Below the pieces are notes generated by a model that saw nothing but the letters and a program-made list of their open reading frames with translations, ran no database searches and was not told where the DNA came from. Source: Phallus indusiatus (lineage: Eukaryota; Basidiomycota; Agaricomycetes; Phallales; Phallaceae). Taken from it: DNA of 64,000 nt. Positions 44,876 to 56,888 of this stretch are shown here, piece after piece; the first letter of the stretch is position 1; every line of letters begins with the position of its first letter. The stretch spans positions 589,708 through 653,707 of the forward strand of contig JAQFWX010000024.1 of the NCBI GenBank assembly GCA_027605045.1, read 5' to 3'. The translations under genes and the position numbers were made by a program.

Positions 44876-46902
44876 ATGAGAGTGAGCTCAATCGTTTGTT
44901 TTTGCTGGTTTGGGAACTAACAAATTCAAATAATAGATTGCTATTGAAGGATGCTGTCATGGTGCTCTAGACAAAATCTACGCGGAAGTGAACAAGCTCA
45001 GCAATAAGGAAAGGATAGACATGCTCATTATATGTGGAGACTTTCAAGCACATCGGAATCGCACTGATCTCGACTTCATGGCCGTTCCTCAAAAATACAA
45101 ACATTTAGGAGATTTTCACAAGTAAAAACAGAATTCTTTTCTCGCTATTTATTTCTCATGCTCACGCCGGGGCGAAAGGTACTACGAAGGCACAGCACAA
45201 GCTCCGGTTTTGACTGTCGTTATCGGTGGAAATCACGAAGCATCTAACTATCTATGGGAGTTGTAAGTTTTTCTGCTGTTTATCTAAACGCTTGACTGGA
45301 GCACTTTTTTCAAAAATCAGATATCACGGTGGTTGGCTTGCTCCTAACATTTACTTCCTTGGTTTTTCCGGCTGTATCCAAGTGAATGGGATCAGAATAG
45401 CAGGATCCTCGGGTATATACAAGTCGCACGATTATCATCTAGGTAAGCGTAGAACTCCCCATTGTCATTCCCCTTTGAATAAAAGATGAAGAAAAGTTTT
45501 TTTTTTCGAGGTTACTACGAAAAAATGCCTTACGACAATTCTACGATGAGAAGTATCTATCATACGAGAAAGTACGATGTAACCAAGCTGTCACAGGTTG
45601 GTGAGAGGATTCATAATTTTTTTTTTTTTGCTTTTACGGCGAAAGCGATAATTTATCACATCTCACAGTTGTCCCGCCCTGACATTTTCCTCTCCCACGA
45701 CTGGCCAAAGTCTATAGAACATTATGGCAATACAAGCGAATTACTGAGACGAAAGCCACATTTCAGAGAAGACAGTCAATCGGGCACGCTGGGATCCCCG
45801 CCGATGCTTCACCTTCTCAAGACATTACAGCCAGAATTGTGGTTCTCTGCCCATATGCATGTAAAATTTGAGGCGACATTCAAACATGTCAATGGTGTCG
45901 ATGGTAGTAGCAATGTCGAAGCAACGGCTTCCAAGTGGCAGCAAGACCCTCCAATTGAGAAAAACCCGGATGAAATTCAGATCGATGATTTGGACGTCGA
46001 AGCGGGCGGCGTCACTACCTCTACCATTAATGATAATCCAGATGAAATAGTTCTCAACGATGAGATCGATCAGGTCGCTTCTCAGTCCAATTCCACTGTT
46101 CAGCCATTCTCGTCAATGTCTTCCAGAGAAACCAAATTTCTTGCATTGGATAAATGCCTTCCTGGACGGCGCTTTCTAGAGGTGTGTATTTATGTTCACA
46201 ATGGGAAAGAATTGCGACAAAATTTCATGAAATTCCGTCTTCCCTTTTATGGAGGTTATGGATATTCCGAAGAGATTAGACAACGAAGAAAAGTTATCGT
46301 CGCCCTGCATAACCTTTGATCCTGAATGGCTCGTGATTACCCGTGCATTTCATACCTATCTATCTCTCGACCGATATCAGACGCCGATTCCTCGGAAAGA
46401 CGAGCTTGAAATATTAATGGAGACCGAACGTGCTTGGGTGAAACAAAATCTCCCGAATGGCGGCCTAGTTGAGATTAACCAAATTCAGCAATTCGTTCCG
46501 ACCGCTCCTAATTTTCAACCTGGACGGCTATCAAGGCGACAACAACGTAAGGTTTTTGGTTATTCAAAGATTCAATGTTATCAACTAATGTCTGCGTATA
46601 TACATGTATGTATATATATAGCGCAGATATATACTAATCCACAAACGGAAGCATTGATGACATTCCTACAGCTTCCTAACAAAATTAACCCGCAAGGTGG
46701 TCAAGTGGTTTCCCCCCCAAATCATCATCAGCCTTCCATCACAACAACGAGTAGACCTATAGATACATCAATCATTGCCGATGGAAAGACGGGACGTCAT
46801 AGTCCATTCACAGAAGATCAATCAATAGATGCGCCATCAGTAAATCAGGAAAACGATAGCTTAAGTCGTGGTGGTTGGTCGCCCAGTCGAGTGATGGAAT
46901 GA
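44876..46902 (+). CDS. DBR1: Lariat RNA debranching enzyme
   Basis: DBR1 hydrolyses the 2'-5' bond of intron lariats in the nucleus. A six-base coding first exon (ATG AGA) precedes a GTGAGC donor and joins to [15 protein letters not shown], the expected metallophosphatase N-terminus. The catalytic blocks follow: [77 protein letters not shown] and [14 protein letters not shown]. The Cys near the first metal site (EGCCHG) is the residue typical of DBR1 proteins. A hydrophilic linker leads to the DBR1 C-terminal domain ([39 protein letters not shown]). The stop is at 46900-46902. At least seven introns are used. Confidence 0.92.
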
Positions 46903-48544
46903 ATTCACCGCGCTGGCTGTGGAAGATGCGTGGATCCTAACATAGTGCTATCAAGAAGAACTACCTCATTTGTTTGCTGCTTGCTTGCTATTCAGGGATT
47001 ATTTGTACCATTTGTCCCGATTCATATCTTGAACGATGATTGGCTCCTCAGGCTAATACCTGTGCTTTGTGTTCTTATCGAATGCGCAATCTGATAAAGG
47101 TATTTGTAGATCCGAACGGATCACGTCCGCGCTTGTTTTTGTCATTTGTAGATCAATTAAATTTTCTCGTCCATGTACATGTAAATTAGGTTTACGTGAA
47201 TGTTAAAATAATGGCCTCTTAACAACGTGCACTCGCTCCACTAGACGGGCTCGGAAAGGATGGAGAGTTGGCCATTCTATGACAAATTCAATAAAGCTTT
47301 AAATTATATTCTCTGCAGTGCCCGGCAGGTTTTAAAGACCGTCTAAACCGATTCTCCGGGCACGTGCGCGTGAAAACAACGAGGAGGCTGTAACGTGTAA
47401 TGCCAGGCCGCAAGCCCCTTCTGCGTTGTGTGATGAACAAAAGTTGTGCAATCATTCGATCTGTCATGAATTGATATTGAGATAGAAGAGTAAGTTGTGA
47501 TATGGTTTAAACATCTACCTATCTTGGGCGTGCTGAGTGCTAATACAGAAACCTGAAGATGGTAGTATACAGCATTAGGGTGTAAAACCTCGACACGCCC
47601 GCATAATTCGTTTAACCGCGGATCGCATCCGATGCTCCCAGTCTTCCTGAATGATGATGGAGGAACCAAGAAGAACAAAGTTGGGAAAATGCAAAGATGC
47701 AAAGAATCTCGATTCGCAATGATATCATTGACGTGCATCGTACGCGTTGTATCGATCCTCATGTCAGACATGAGCTCAACAAAATGAAGGCGGTACGCCA
47801 AACTTCAAAGTTGCCGCGAAGGAATTACACCCGCGCTCAAAACTTTATTGACAACTATTGAAATCGTAGAAGACAATCAGAATTAGGGAACGCAAGGCTT
47901 AAAAACAAATACAATCTCGCGCAGTTTTGTTCACGGGCATAGCATTTTTTTGAATGACAATACCAATTTAGGCCAGCTGAAGCAGTGCTTCATCGATGGC
48001 CCAATATCGATTTCAATGATAGCCAGCCTCGGCAACGTTCGGCAGTTGGTCAACTGAGCTATCCAGTTTCCCGGAGATGACTGCGTTCGCATGTGATCAG
48101 GTGATGCAATTGCACCATGTGCCCTAAGGCCTTTCTGTAAAAAACTTCCTAAAACAGACTTCTGGCATGTCAAATCATCCTTTCTTTCCGCTTCTTTACA
48201 AAGATAATCTCCCGAAGATTCACATATTATCATTTTATGAAGTCATTGATGAACCTGTATGATAACCTTTTTTTCTATCACGTCGCTTTCGATGTCGTCC
48301 TCATTTCAATGACCCGCTGCCAAAGCCTGTGCATTTCCTTTTTTCTTTCTCTTTTTCCGGCTGCATCCATGGTGACAAAATGGCTCCACACTGGCGTTCC
48401 TTATTCGTCAGGCTAAAAAAATTGCCCAGCATTTTTTCCCCATAAAAGGACTCGGGTTATGCTTCCGAGCTATGCATTCGCACCCTCAACTCTTTTCAAA
48501 TTCGTCCCATTCCACCTTTAAACACATCACCTCTATTTCGCACA
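46903..48544. other. Intergenic region, no recognisable gene
   Basis: Open frames at 47343-47801 and 47931-48233 (minus) show no domains and no convincing splice context. A CATAAAAGG TATA-like box near 48442 probably belongs to the small gene at 48545. The rest is unexplained. Confidence 0.5.
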
Positions 48545-48916
48545 ATGTCTCGATCAGACACCGAAGCAGATATCATATATGCAGACAGACCAAGATACCA
48601 AGTGCGTTTTTCCATCACACATCCATCCCTTGAACGTCCGATTTAATCTCTCCTCAGGTTGGTTCTGAAGTCGTGTTCATGGCAAACCCACAAACGCAGC
48701 AGTATCTCGTTGGCCGAGTTGCTTTATCAAGACAGTTGATTCATCATGTAATTTTGTTGTCCTCGTATCATGCATGACACTGTGGTCTAAACTATATTAT
48801 TATAGAATGGTACCAGAACCGTGACGTATGACATCAACACGACCAGCGGTCTCTGGTCTAGTATTCCCGAAGATTATGTTCAAAACTATGTTCCACAAAA
48901 ACGCAGTAGTAGATGA
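48545..48916 (+). CDS. Small uncharacterised protein (about 88 residues)
   Basis: Three exons join with phase-0 GT-AG introns: MSRSDTEADIIYADRPRYQ, VGSEVVFMANPQTQQYLVGR followed by VALSRQLIHH, and NGTRTVTYDINTTSGLWSSI followed by PEDYVQNYVPQKRSSR, with the TGA at 48914-48916. A CATAAAAGG box lies about 100 nt upstream. The alternation of beta-prone segments (SEVVFMA, TRTVTYDI) and charged turns suggests a small beta-barrel, SH3-like fold, but I do not recognise a family. The clean phases and promoter argue for a real gene. Confidence 0.6.
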
Positions 48917-50188
48917 ACATTGGAACCTTGCAAGCTTTTTTTCCCTTTTCGGTTTATAAAAGTGAGTAATCAATTCATCCATGGCTTACAAACCCAATTC
49001 CAAGCTTAGTGTCATTCACAGATACGGTTTAAATTAATAGGGATTTACGTCTTGGTAAACCTCAGAAATACGACGCCCGAACGCATTGCTCTTGTTCTCA
49101 ATTCATCTATAATACTATTACCATGCAGATCTTTAAACAATTCTTATGTACATGTATACTATCAGCTTTCGGTCGGGATAACCATTAGATATGATTTCAT
49201 CATTGAATCGGCTTGTTCCTCGACAGAACTAATTTACATTATTATCTCCATCTCGTCCAATAGGCATCCGAAGGTCCGGCCGGTGTGGTGATTTTGGAAT
49301 GTCGACACCTCCACGCCTACAACATACTAGAACATACTGTAGCTTGAAATTACATTCATCATTTATATGAACCAAAAACGTCGGAATCAAAATTAAAGTA
49401 GACGAAGCTAAAAAATCTCCCACTCGTTCAAATTATGGAACGCGTGATCCTCTCTTACACATGTGATTTATTCATATTCAGATATGTGCATGATCGGATA
49501 AGAACTTTATTTCGTCCATCGTACGTAAGAAGACCTAACACTATTACATGGATAATTAAGGGTCGACGATCCCTGTGTGCACACACAAATCTGGGAGACT
49601 GGGAGTTGAAGAATAAATATCAAAGCTGTAGTTTCCTGATGAAGCCTGGTGCAATAAACTAGTGCGAAGAGGGAAGATTAGAGATTGGAGCACCGATATA
49701 AGAAAGAGCGATTTATTTATGTTAGGCTTAAAATATATCCTGGCGATTTCTCCATTTGGATTCCAACGGATACTCGGCCCCCGAGCGAACTCCGATAATA
49801 TATTTAAAGTATATATGTAAGCTGCTCCGATCTACACATGTTATCAGCCTAATGGAAAAAAAGACGAATTCGGATGAACTTGTTTGGGTAAACGTCAGTG
49901 TGGATTTTCCGGGATTGGAGATGTATCGACAACATTCCAACCTTCCTCCTCCCTCGGCAAATGTTACACGTAGTGGTGCATCACACGTAGATGGAATCTC
50001 TTGGACAATGGACAATCACTTCCGCTTCTGAAATACTTCTATTTCTTGAAAACAAAAAAAAACAAGCAAACCCGAATCCACAAAAAGAAAGAAAGAAAGA
50101 AAAAAGGAGATCAAATCACATGTACACCAGAAAAAGGGAGTGACAAAAGGGGAGAAATACGAGCCCGTTCTGTCAAGCATAAATTCAT
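48917..50188. other. Intergenic region, no recognisable gene
   Basis: AT-rich sequence with several short frames on both strands. The right end carries A-rich GAAAGAAAGAAAG repeats (about 50085-50110), probably 3' flank of the zinc-finger gene. Nothing else is supported. Confidence 0.5.
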
Positions 50189-53100
50189 TTATTCGTTATA
50201 ATCGTCATCATCATCGTTGTCTGAAGTAGGAGAGTCTTTCCTTTTTCTCCGTCGTTTGATACTACTTGAAGTAGGTGAACCTGTTGGCGTAATAGGGCTT
50301 GCATTCTTAAACATTTCAAAGTGATAGTCACGTTCGCCTGTTAGCAATAATCGCCTCGGACGGGTCTTCAAAGGTCGCGCCATCATATGTGTTGATTCAT
50401 ATATACCGCATTTATTGCACAACTAAAAAATTGTATTATCAACGAGGGAAACAACTTTTACGCAAAAAAAAAGTAGGAAAGAAAGAAATAGTGATGACGT
50501 ACAATCTTGCCCACATGTAATTTCGACTTTCTCCAACTTGGTGCTTCAGCGGACCGACAATTATGACAACGCCGTCTTATGATTGAGGTTTCTTTGATGC
50601 CAACATCATCCGTGTATCGTACATTGGGATCCTCAAAACCTTTGTTTCCCCCCGAGTAATTTACACCCTCTCCACCGCCGGGCTTGCGCCCTGGAAAAAA
50701 CCGTTTTGGGCCCTCCGGAGGTTTTACAACAGGAGAAGGTGAGCGAGCTGGTAATGGTGGTGGTGGTGGTGGCGGCGGCGGAGGGGGAGGTAGAGGAGCA
50801 ATAGGTAGAGCTGGTGGTGGACGTGGACCGGAAGGAGGGGGGATGATAGGGGAAGGAGGTTTAGGAATCATCATCGTTATCGGTTCGTTATTAACGGATC
50901 CTAAAAAATCGAACCTATCAGAATCAGAAATGTACAGAAAAAATTATCGGATAAGAAAGAAGGGACGGGAAGAGGGTGCGACGATTTCGCTTTTGGTGAT
51001 GTATGGATGTGTTGTGGACGGGTGAGGAAGAAGTGAGGTAGTAAATGAGCCGACGTACTTTGTAATTGGGGATGAATGGGCCCGTGCTGAGAATGGATTG
51101 AAGGCGGACCATGTGGAGAGAAAGACGAGGCAGGTGGTTGATATGGATTGGACTGTGCATGTGGGGGATATGTCCCGTGATTATCTGGAGGAAGATATTG
51201 GCCCTGGGACGAGGGGTACTGAATTTGAGGGTTATGTGCTGGAGGGTATGGCTGTGAAGAATTTTGCGTTGGCTGTGAGGAATAGCTGGAGGACGGGTAT
51301 GGTTGCGAATGAGGGGGTGACATTTGAGGCGGACGGGAATGCTGATCCTGTGCAGGGGGTGGTGGTGCTAGTGTTGCACTTGTTTGTTGATGCGGGTACG
51401 CATAATTAACTTGCGGTGGGGGCTGTGGTACACTGAATAAGACACTTCCGACACGCGCAAGGAAATACGATGTTTACCTGATGATAATAGGAACTTCCGT
51501 ACCACGGGGGTGTTGCGTATTGTGAAGGATAAGGCGGCATGTGATGTGCAGGTGGCGGTAAAGCATGATAATCGTATGGGTGGGTTGGTGGTGGTGGTGG
51601 AGGGTAGGGATTTATGTTGTGATGGTGTGATGGTGGCGGCGGCGGATGATATGATGGAGGTGGGATATTGGATATGTGGGTATTTTGATGTGGGTGAACA
51701 GGCGGCGGTTGTGTGGTGGGTGGCATTGAGATTTGATGTATCTCCGATGAAGGCCTCACAGAAGGAGAATATGAGTTATGTCCCGGATGTGGATGAGGAT
51801 TGGAATAATATGGGGGGTACGAAGGTTGTTGGGACGGTGGAGGTTGTAATGAATATGAAGTCTCGGGTGACGAAGAAGCGGGTGGAGAAAACGCTAAATG
51901 TGATGGTGCAGGCAAGTCCGCGCTGGTTGTTGGTTGATTTTCAGGAAGAGTAGGACCTATATTGTTCTCCTCATGATTATCCTTATCTTTGACCGGTCCC
52001 TCGGGGGCAGAGGGATTGGGTTGTTCAGATTGGGGGGAATACTGGTCGGGTGGTGGTAATGTTGTACCACTCTCGTCAAGGACAGGTTCTTGGACTTCGT
52101 CCTTATGCGGCAATTTAGGCAAGGAAGTGGAACTCGCATCAACCTGTGGAGAATCGATTTGTGAAGACGGGGATTGTATGGCGTTTCTCGGCTTTGTGTC
52201 CGTTAAATGAGAATTCCAACCATCCACAATTTCTGAGATACGACTTTCAGCCTCCGAGCTGTCATCATCCGCTAATTCATCGAGCTCCTCCTCATCCTCC
52301 TCCTCCATCGCGTCATCTCCATTATCGTTGGTGTCACCATCATCATCTTCATCATCTGAACCCAGAGACGTGGATCGTACCGGGTTTGACCAATCAACAG
52401 CGCGAAGTACAGGCGCAGGCGGGGAGCCCCGGCCAGCAGTCCGCGGAAATGCGAAAGAGGTTGTGCTATCTAGTCTGGTAGCGCCGGCAGGTGCCGCAAC
52501 AATTGTAGACGATGCAGATGTGGAAGGTGAAGCCAATGAGGAAGGGGGATAAATATCACTCAAAGAAAGATCTTCTTTAGGCGATTGCCTCGGCCCTGGA
52601 GATTTCGGAGTTGATTGGTACCGCATGGATAGGCGCTCTGATTTGCGACGGGGTTTTTCGGGTAAAAACCACGACTGAGACGATGACGGCTCCGATATGG
52701 CGGCCGTTGAATTCCGAGTGCGTCGAGATGGACGAGTTACTTTTGGATAGGGAAAGGTATCGGTCTTGGAATCAATAATGCGTGACGATGGAGATTTTAA
52801 AACTAGATCTTTAGTGGAAGAGCAGTCTAAATCCCATTGAATTCAATTATAGGAAATGTGACCATCAAAAAAAAAAAAATTACCAGTCTTTATATGTGAC
52901 ATGACTTGGGATTCAAGGGCATCTCCCATCTCGGTATGTTCGGTAGGGCTTGTGACAGAAGAAATTCTCGAAGTGGAGACAGTGGGTGATAATAGAGGGA
53001 GGGATTGCCCATCTAACTGGGGCTGAGACATATTATTGTTTCGAACAACATAATATGAGTATTAGGAATGGCATACCTGCTGTGTCAGAGAACGTGAAAT

Positions 53101-53817
53101 ATGAGGGAATTTTTGAGGATCACGGTTCCTCGAAATGATTGAGTCATCTCCATCAGCGCTCTGATCACGCGTTCCAGGAGACATGACCCGTGGGATAGGA
53201 GCGGTTCCCGGTGATATTTTGGTTGAGCAAGTAATTGCAGATATTGTGTCATTTCCCCTAACATCCGTGCCTGAGCGTGGATTAATAACATCAAAGCCCG
53301 AATTTTCCTGAGGCCTCGGGTTTTCGGGCGTCTCGTCGTGGGCAGCGCAGCGCATTATGTCCAGCAAGCCTTGTATGGCGGAGGTCCTTTCCTTGCTTCC
53401 TTCTCGTAGACGAGATTGAACTAGGGATTGGAGTTCCTTGGGAGAAACGACGGACAACAACGTTTCTAACGCAAAAAGATGTTGTTGGATATTATTTAAT
53501 GATAGAGGGGTTGGGTTGTGACCTGGATCTGAACATGCCGGTGTGTCTTGTATCATGAAAAAAGATGTAAACGAGCGTATTGAATCGAGGGACAGAGGTA
53601 ATGTATTGCTAGAATCCGAATGAGTGTTATCGTATGCCTCAGGATCGCCGGAAGCAGATGGTGGCCAGGTCTGCAGGAGGTACTTGACACGGGACCGTAG
53701 GAGTTTAGTAAATTCGACGGGAGTCATGAGACTGAGGAAGATGTTGAAAGATCGCAAAACATTGTCCTCTGTTGGATCATCTTGAGTATTACCATGCCCG
53801 GAAGGCGTTGGAGACAT
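50189..53817 (-). CDS. GATA-type zinc-finger transcription factor
   Basis: At least six exons run from the ATG at 53817 (MSPTPSGHGNTQDDPTEDN) to the stop at 50189. Most of the roughly 1,000 residues are disordered: acidic runs (DDEDDDGDTNDNGDDAMEEE), Pro/His/Tyr-rich stretches and poly-Pro blocks. Near the C-terminus is a single zinc finger, RRRCHNCRSAEAPSWRKSKLH followed by VGKILCNKCGIYESTHMMARP, that is C-X2-C-X19-C-X2-C. It has the Ser-Trp-Arg of the GATA loop and the CNKCG of the second half. A basic segment follows (RPLKTRPRR...KRRRKRKDS). An intron splits the finger just before LCNKC. Such factors bind GATA sites in nitrogen, light or developmental control. The target process here is unknown. 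Confidence 0.8.
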
Positions 53818-54430
53818 TGACGTGGGGAGGACCAGTTTGAAACGTACGAGCGGAGCTTAAACACGATTGAAAGTCCGGGCTTCCCATCATCAGCATCGAT
53901 AAGCCGTAGCCAAACTATAACCTTGGGTTCCTTTGACATATTTCCGGATCGAACTACATCACACATTGTGTTCTTGCCGACGGGATAATTTTATTATTCA
54001 ACCAATAGGCTATCTAGGGCTGACTTCCCTGAAGGCTTCTTCGTGCATCGTTCCTATGTCACGGTCAACGCCACGTTTCAGCTCAAAAAAAGTACCTTTT
54101 TTTATTGTCAGAACCCACACTACTGATGTTTTGGAATCGTGCATTGTTTCACCTTATCACGCTACCTCAGCATTAGTCGCCCAGAATTTATGCCATCACC
54201 CAAGGACCAATTACATTGGAAGTGCCGGCGACTAATATGGCTAGTCTTCTCGACACGGTATTCGAAGACCGGAATTGATTGTGATCGGCATCTTGATCTT
54301 TTCCGAGCAAGCACTCGAAATAGAACAGGCAGCTTTTCAAATCTATGTACCCTTCCCGTCCGAGGTAAGAATACCCCTTTGCTTGGTCGTTGGAGCAAGA
54401 ACATCTATCAGTTCATAGGACACATAAATT

Positions 54431-54718
54431 TTAAAAATCACGTTTCTGCTCGGCAAGCGTCATGCCCTGGGCGCGTTTCCTGATAGTCGGCTTGGGCGCC
54501 TGCTGAAGCCGTCTAGGCGTCAATCCCTTGTTTCCGGTTTTTCGGGAACCTGTCTGATTGCAGAAAATGCCGGCTAAAAGTAACTCGTCGGAATTCACTG
54601 GTATATTCTCAGGAGACTTCCATAATTTTCGTTCAGAAATCTTCTTAATATGTATCATTCTAAACATTGCAGGCAAGACGTTTATTTTTTCAGCCGGTTC
54701 ATACGACACAATTCTCAT
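54431..54718 (-). CDS. Possible small basic protein or gene remnant
   Basis: The last 40 residues of this 95-codon frame (KGLTPRRLQQAPKPTIRKRA, then QGMTLAEQKRDF) have natural-looking composition and good fungal codons. The first half does not. It may be the last exon of a gene whose upstream exons lie at higher coordinates, or a decayed fragment. No family is recognised. Confidence 0.2.
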   Translation of the reverse strand: MRIVSYEPAEKINVLPAMFRMIHIKKISERKLWKSPENIPVNSDELLLAGIFCNQTGSRKTGNKGLTPRRLQQAPKPTIRKRAQGMTLAEQKRDF

Positions 54719-55292
54719 CGCGCCAAAGATGCATCCACATGCCGTTCAGCGTCCTTGCTGCATTGAACACGGGCAGAACAGGTGACTGGTATGCCTTTAA
54801 AGGGAAAGCGAACATCTTCGACGGTCTGACAATTGCGGGCTTATCTTTAGGACAGCTTCAATGGCTTATCTCTTCAACTCATACATGTACTACACCAAAA
54901 ATGATTAGCACCTATTAGTACCTCTCAAAAAATTAAGACGCCGGTGATGTCCCATGAATAAAGTTTCGGTTAATGATCACTAATGATTTACAGTGCAAGA
55001 GATGTCTATCATTAGTGGTAAATGGGTTCAGAGAAAGACACGAATATGGGTAATCAAGCGTAAGTTAAGGATCTAGAAGGACAGATTCTACCTTCAATGC
55101 GTTTCTATACGCACAGTGTTACTGTTACTTACAGGTCGGATTCGGTGGCTCGGACAGCTTGAATTTGAAAAACCGTAGTCATGATCTTGCCGGAAGCCGG
55201 ACAGGAAATTTGTCAGACACAGTTAGTAACCAGACCCCAGCTAGGTTTGTCTGACCACCAGTTTTCAAGCGATTAAATCCGGTCTTTCCCAC

Positions 55293-55817
55293 TTGGCGTA
55301 TACTACCACGGAACGGATTTTGTGTCACCCACCTGTATTCACAAAAAGTTGCAATATCTATTATTGTTTTAAAATTTTCACAGTAATGATATGCCGTAAT
55401 TTGTCTCTAGAAGAATTCGCTAGTTGGACATTGGTCTCGCCGAAATTGTCGAACAAAAATTTTACTATAGCTCAAAGACATCCCGCAAATGGACCAAAGG
55501 AAAGTTTTTCTGGCGTCGATCCGAGCGACTTGGAGGCCCAAAGTCATCACGGAACCACGGAGCTCTTCGATGTTGCAACCGTTTACTGTGGAGAAACCTG
55601 CTTACTATTAGTAACTAGCAATCAACAGGACTATTATGTTATTCATCCTGTTGAGGCTTGGATTAAACATGCAGGAGGAAGAGGATCGCTCTTTTTTCCC
55701 AAGGGGTTATATTTCAATTGGCATACTCTCTCGTCATTACCTCATTTCTACTACAAGGCATTGAGTTCTGATATTGAAACCTCAACCTTGACGCGTATTC
55801 CTTTTGACAACATATAG
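55293..55817 (+). CDS. Unassigned open reading frame (174 codons)
   Basis: The frame could instead start internally at MICRNLSLEEFASW (55388). The segment ELFDVATVYCGETCLLLVTS, followed by NQQDYYVIHPVEAWIKHAGG, has plausible beta/alpha alternation, but no known domain is apparent. There is no splice or promoter support, so it may be spurious. Confidence 0.3.
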   Translation: MAYTTTERILCHPPVFTKSCNIYYCFKIFTVMICRNLSLEEFASWTLVSPKLSNKNFTIAQRHPANGPKESFSGVDPSDLEAQSHHGTTELFDVATVYCGETCLLLVTSNQQDYYVIHPVEAWIKHAGGRGSLFFPKGLYFNWHTLSSLPHFYYKALSSDIETSTLTRIPFDNI

Positions 55818-56888
55818 AACCAGAGACGATGCCACACTCAATTGAAAATCCACGCGGACGCCGCGTTGGAATCGTTTTTCGTAGACTATCCGCTTTCTGG
55901 AACACAAGTTTTGGACTAGTACTCAGCGCCCTTCCCGAGTATGTTTCATGAAATTCAGACGCTCTATTGTCAATAATAGTTATAGCGATCGATCTTCCAT
56001 TCTCAAGCTGCTACTAGGAGGTGCCTTTTTTGCGGTGATGTTTACGAAACATATTTTAGGAATGCGACGAGATGTTTCCATTTGAATGACACGTGGCGAT
56101 ATTCAATTGCTGGTAGTTGCTTTTGATTGTATCATATCTTGTTCGAATTCAAATGTTGATTAAACCATGCTGGCGAGATTAGACATCAATTTGTTTTTCC
56201 TTCTCCTTTCTTATGTTTTGACGGTGTAAATGATTTATTGATAAGATGGAAATTCGAGATGTGGATCAGTTTGGTTAGATGGGCTGTGCCTTTGTTCAGA
56301 TAATCAACAACGTTTCCGCTCTTTTCCACGCTCGCTAAAGCCTAATTATTAAATGTGTCATCTGTTATTTGAACATGTGTGCATGAAGCGTAGCGAGTAT
56401 ACAGTGTTACGATATGAAAATTTTACATATTATCGTGCGTGGGTCAAACCGTAAGATATCACACAGTAGTAAGTGTAACAGCTCAAAAGACATTTTAAAT
56501 GGCGGACCAATCGTGTTTCTTCGCCTGAGTCAATTATGAAGTATATGTAGATTAAATACTCATTCAATTACATTGATCAATTTCATTTCATTTCAGTTCA
56601 TCTCATGGCTACCGCCGAGCTATTAAATGTATGGGAATATAAACGCTGCTTACGAGTGTCTCAATGATAGTGACCAACAAGATTTGGAATATCATGTGAC
56701 GATTTTAGGCGCGATGCAAAGTTTGGCACAGATGACGTAGTTTGTATCAAGAAGAGACCCAGGGGCAAAGGCCGCGACCCAATCGTGCGCTTACCTCATC
56801 AGTCTGTGGTGTCGAGACGCTTTTTTTTCTGCTTTTGCCATTTCCTGTTGACTTGGGGGCGAAAACGAAATCATCTCATCTCAGTCGA

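Larger units (their letters stand above)
53818..56888. other. Long gene-poor interval between divergent genes
   Basis: This ~3 kb lies between the zinc-finger gene and the histidine kinase. It contains an unassigned open frame at 55293-55817, described separately. A minus-strand frame (54431-54718) ends in a basic segment with LTPRRLQQAPKP and TIRKRAQGMTLAEQKRDF, which looks protein-like but could not be placed. The 55820-56740 part is AT-rich and apparently non-coding. Confidence 0.4.

Noticed and set aside
47343..47801. 152-codon minus-strand frame
   Set aside because: No domain, biased composition (His/Thr/Ser-rich without pattern), no splice partner and no promoter; probably chance.
50750..50800. 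GGT/GGC triplet repeat as an independent repeat element
   Set aside because: It is the coding complement of the poly-proline tract of the zinc-finger protein.
51510..51953. Plus-strand open frames opposite the zinc-finger gene
   Set aside because: Gly/Val/Met-rich translations are the complement of Pro/His-rich coding sequence on the minus strand.
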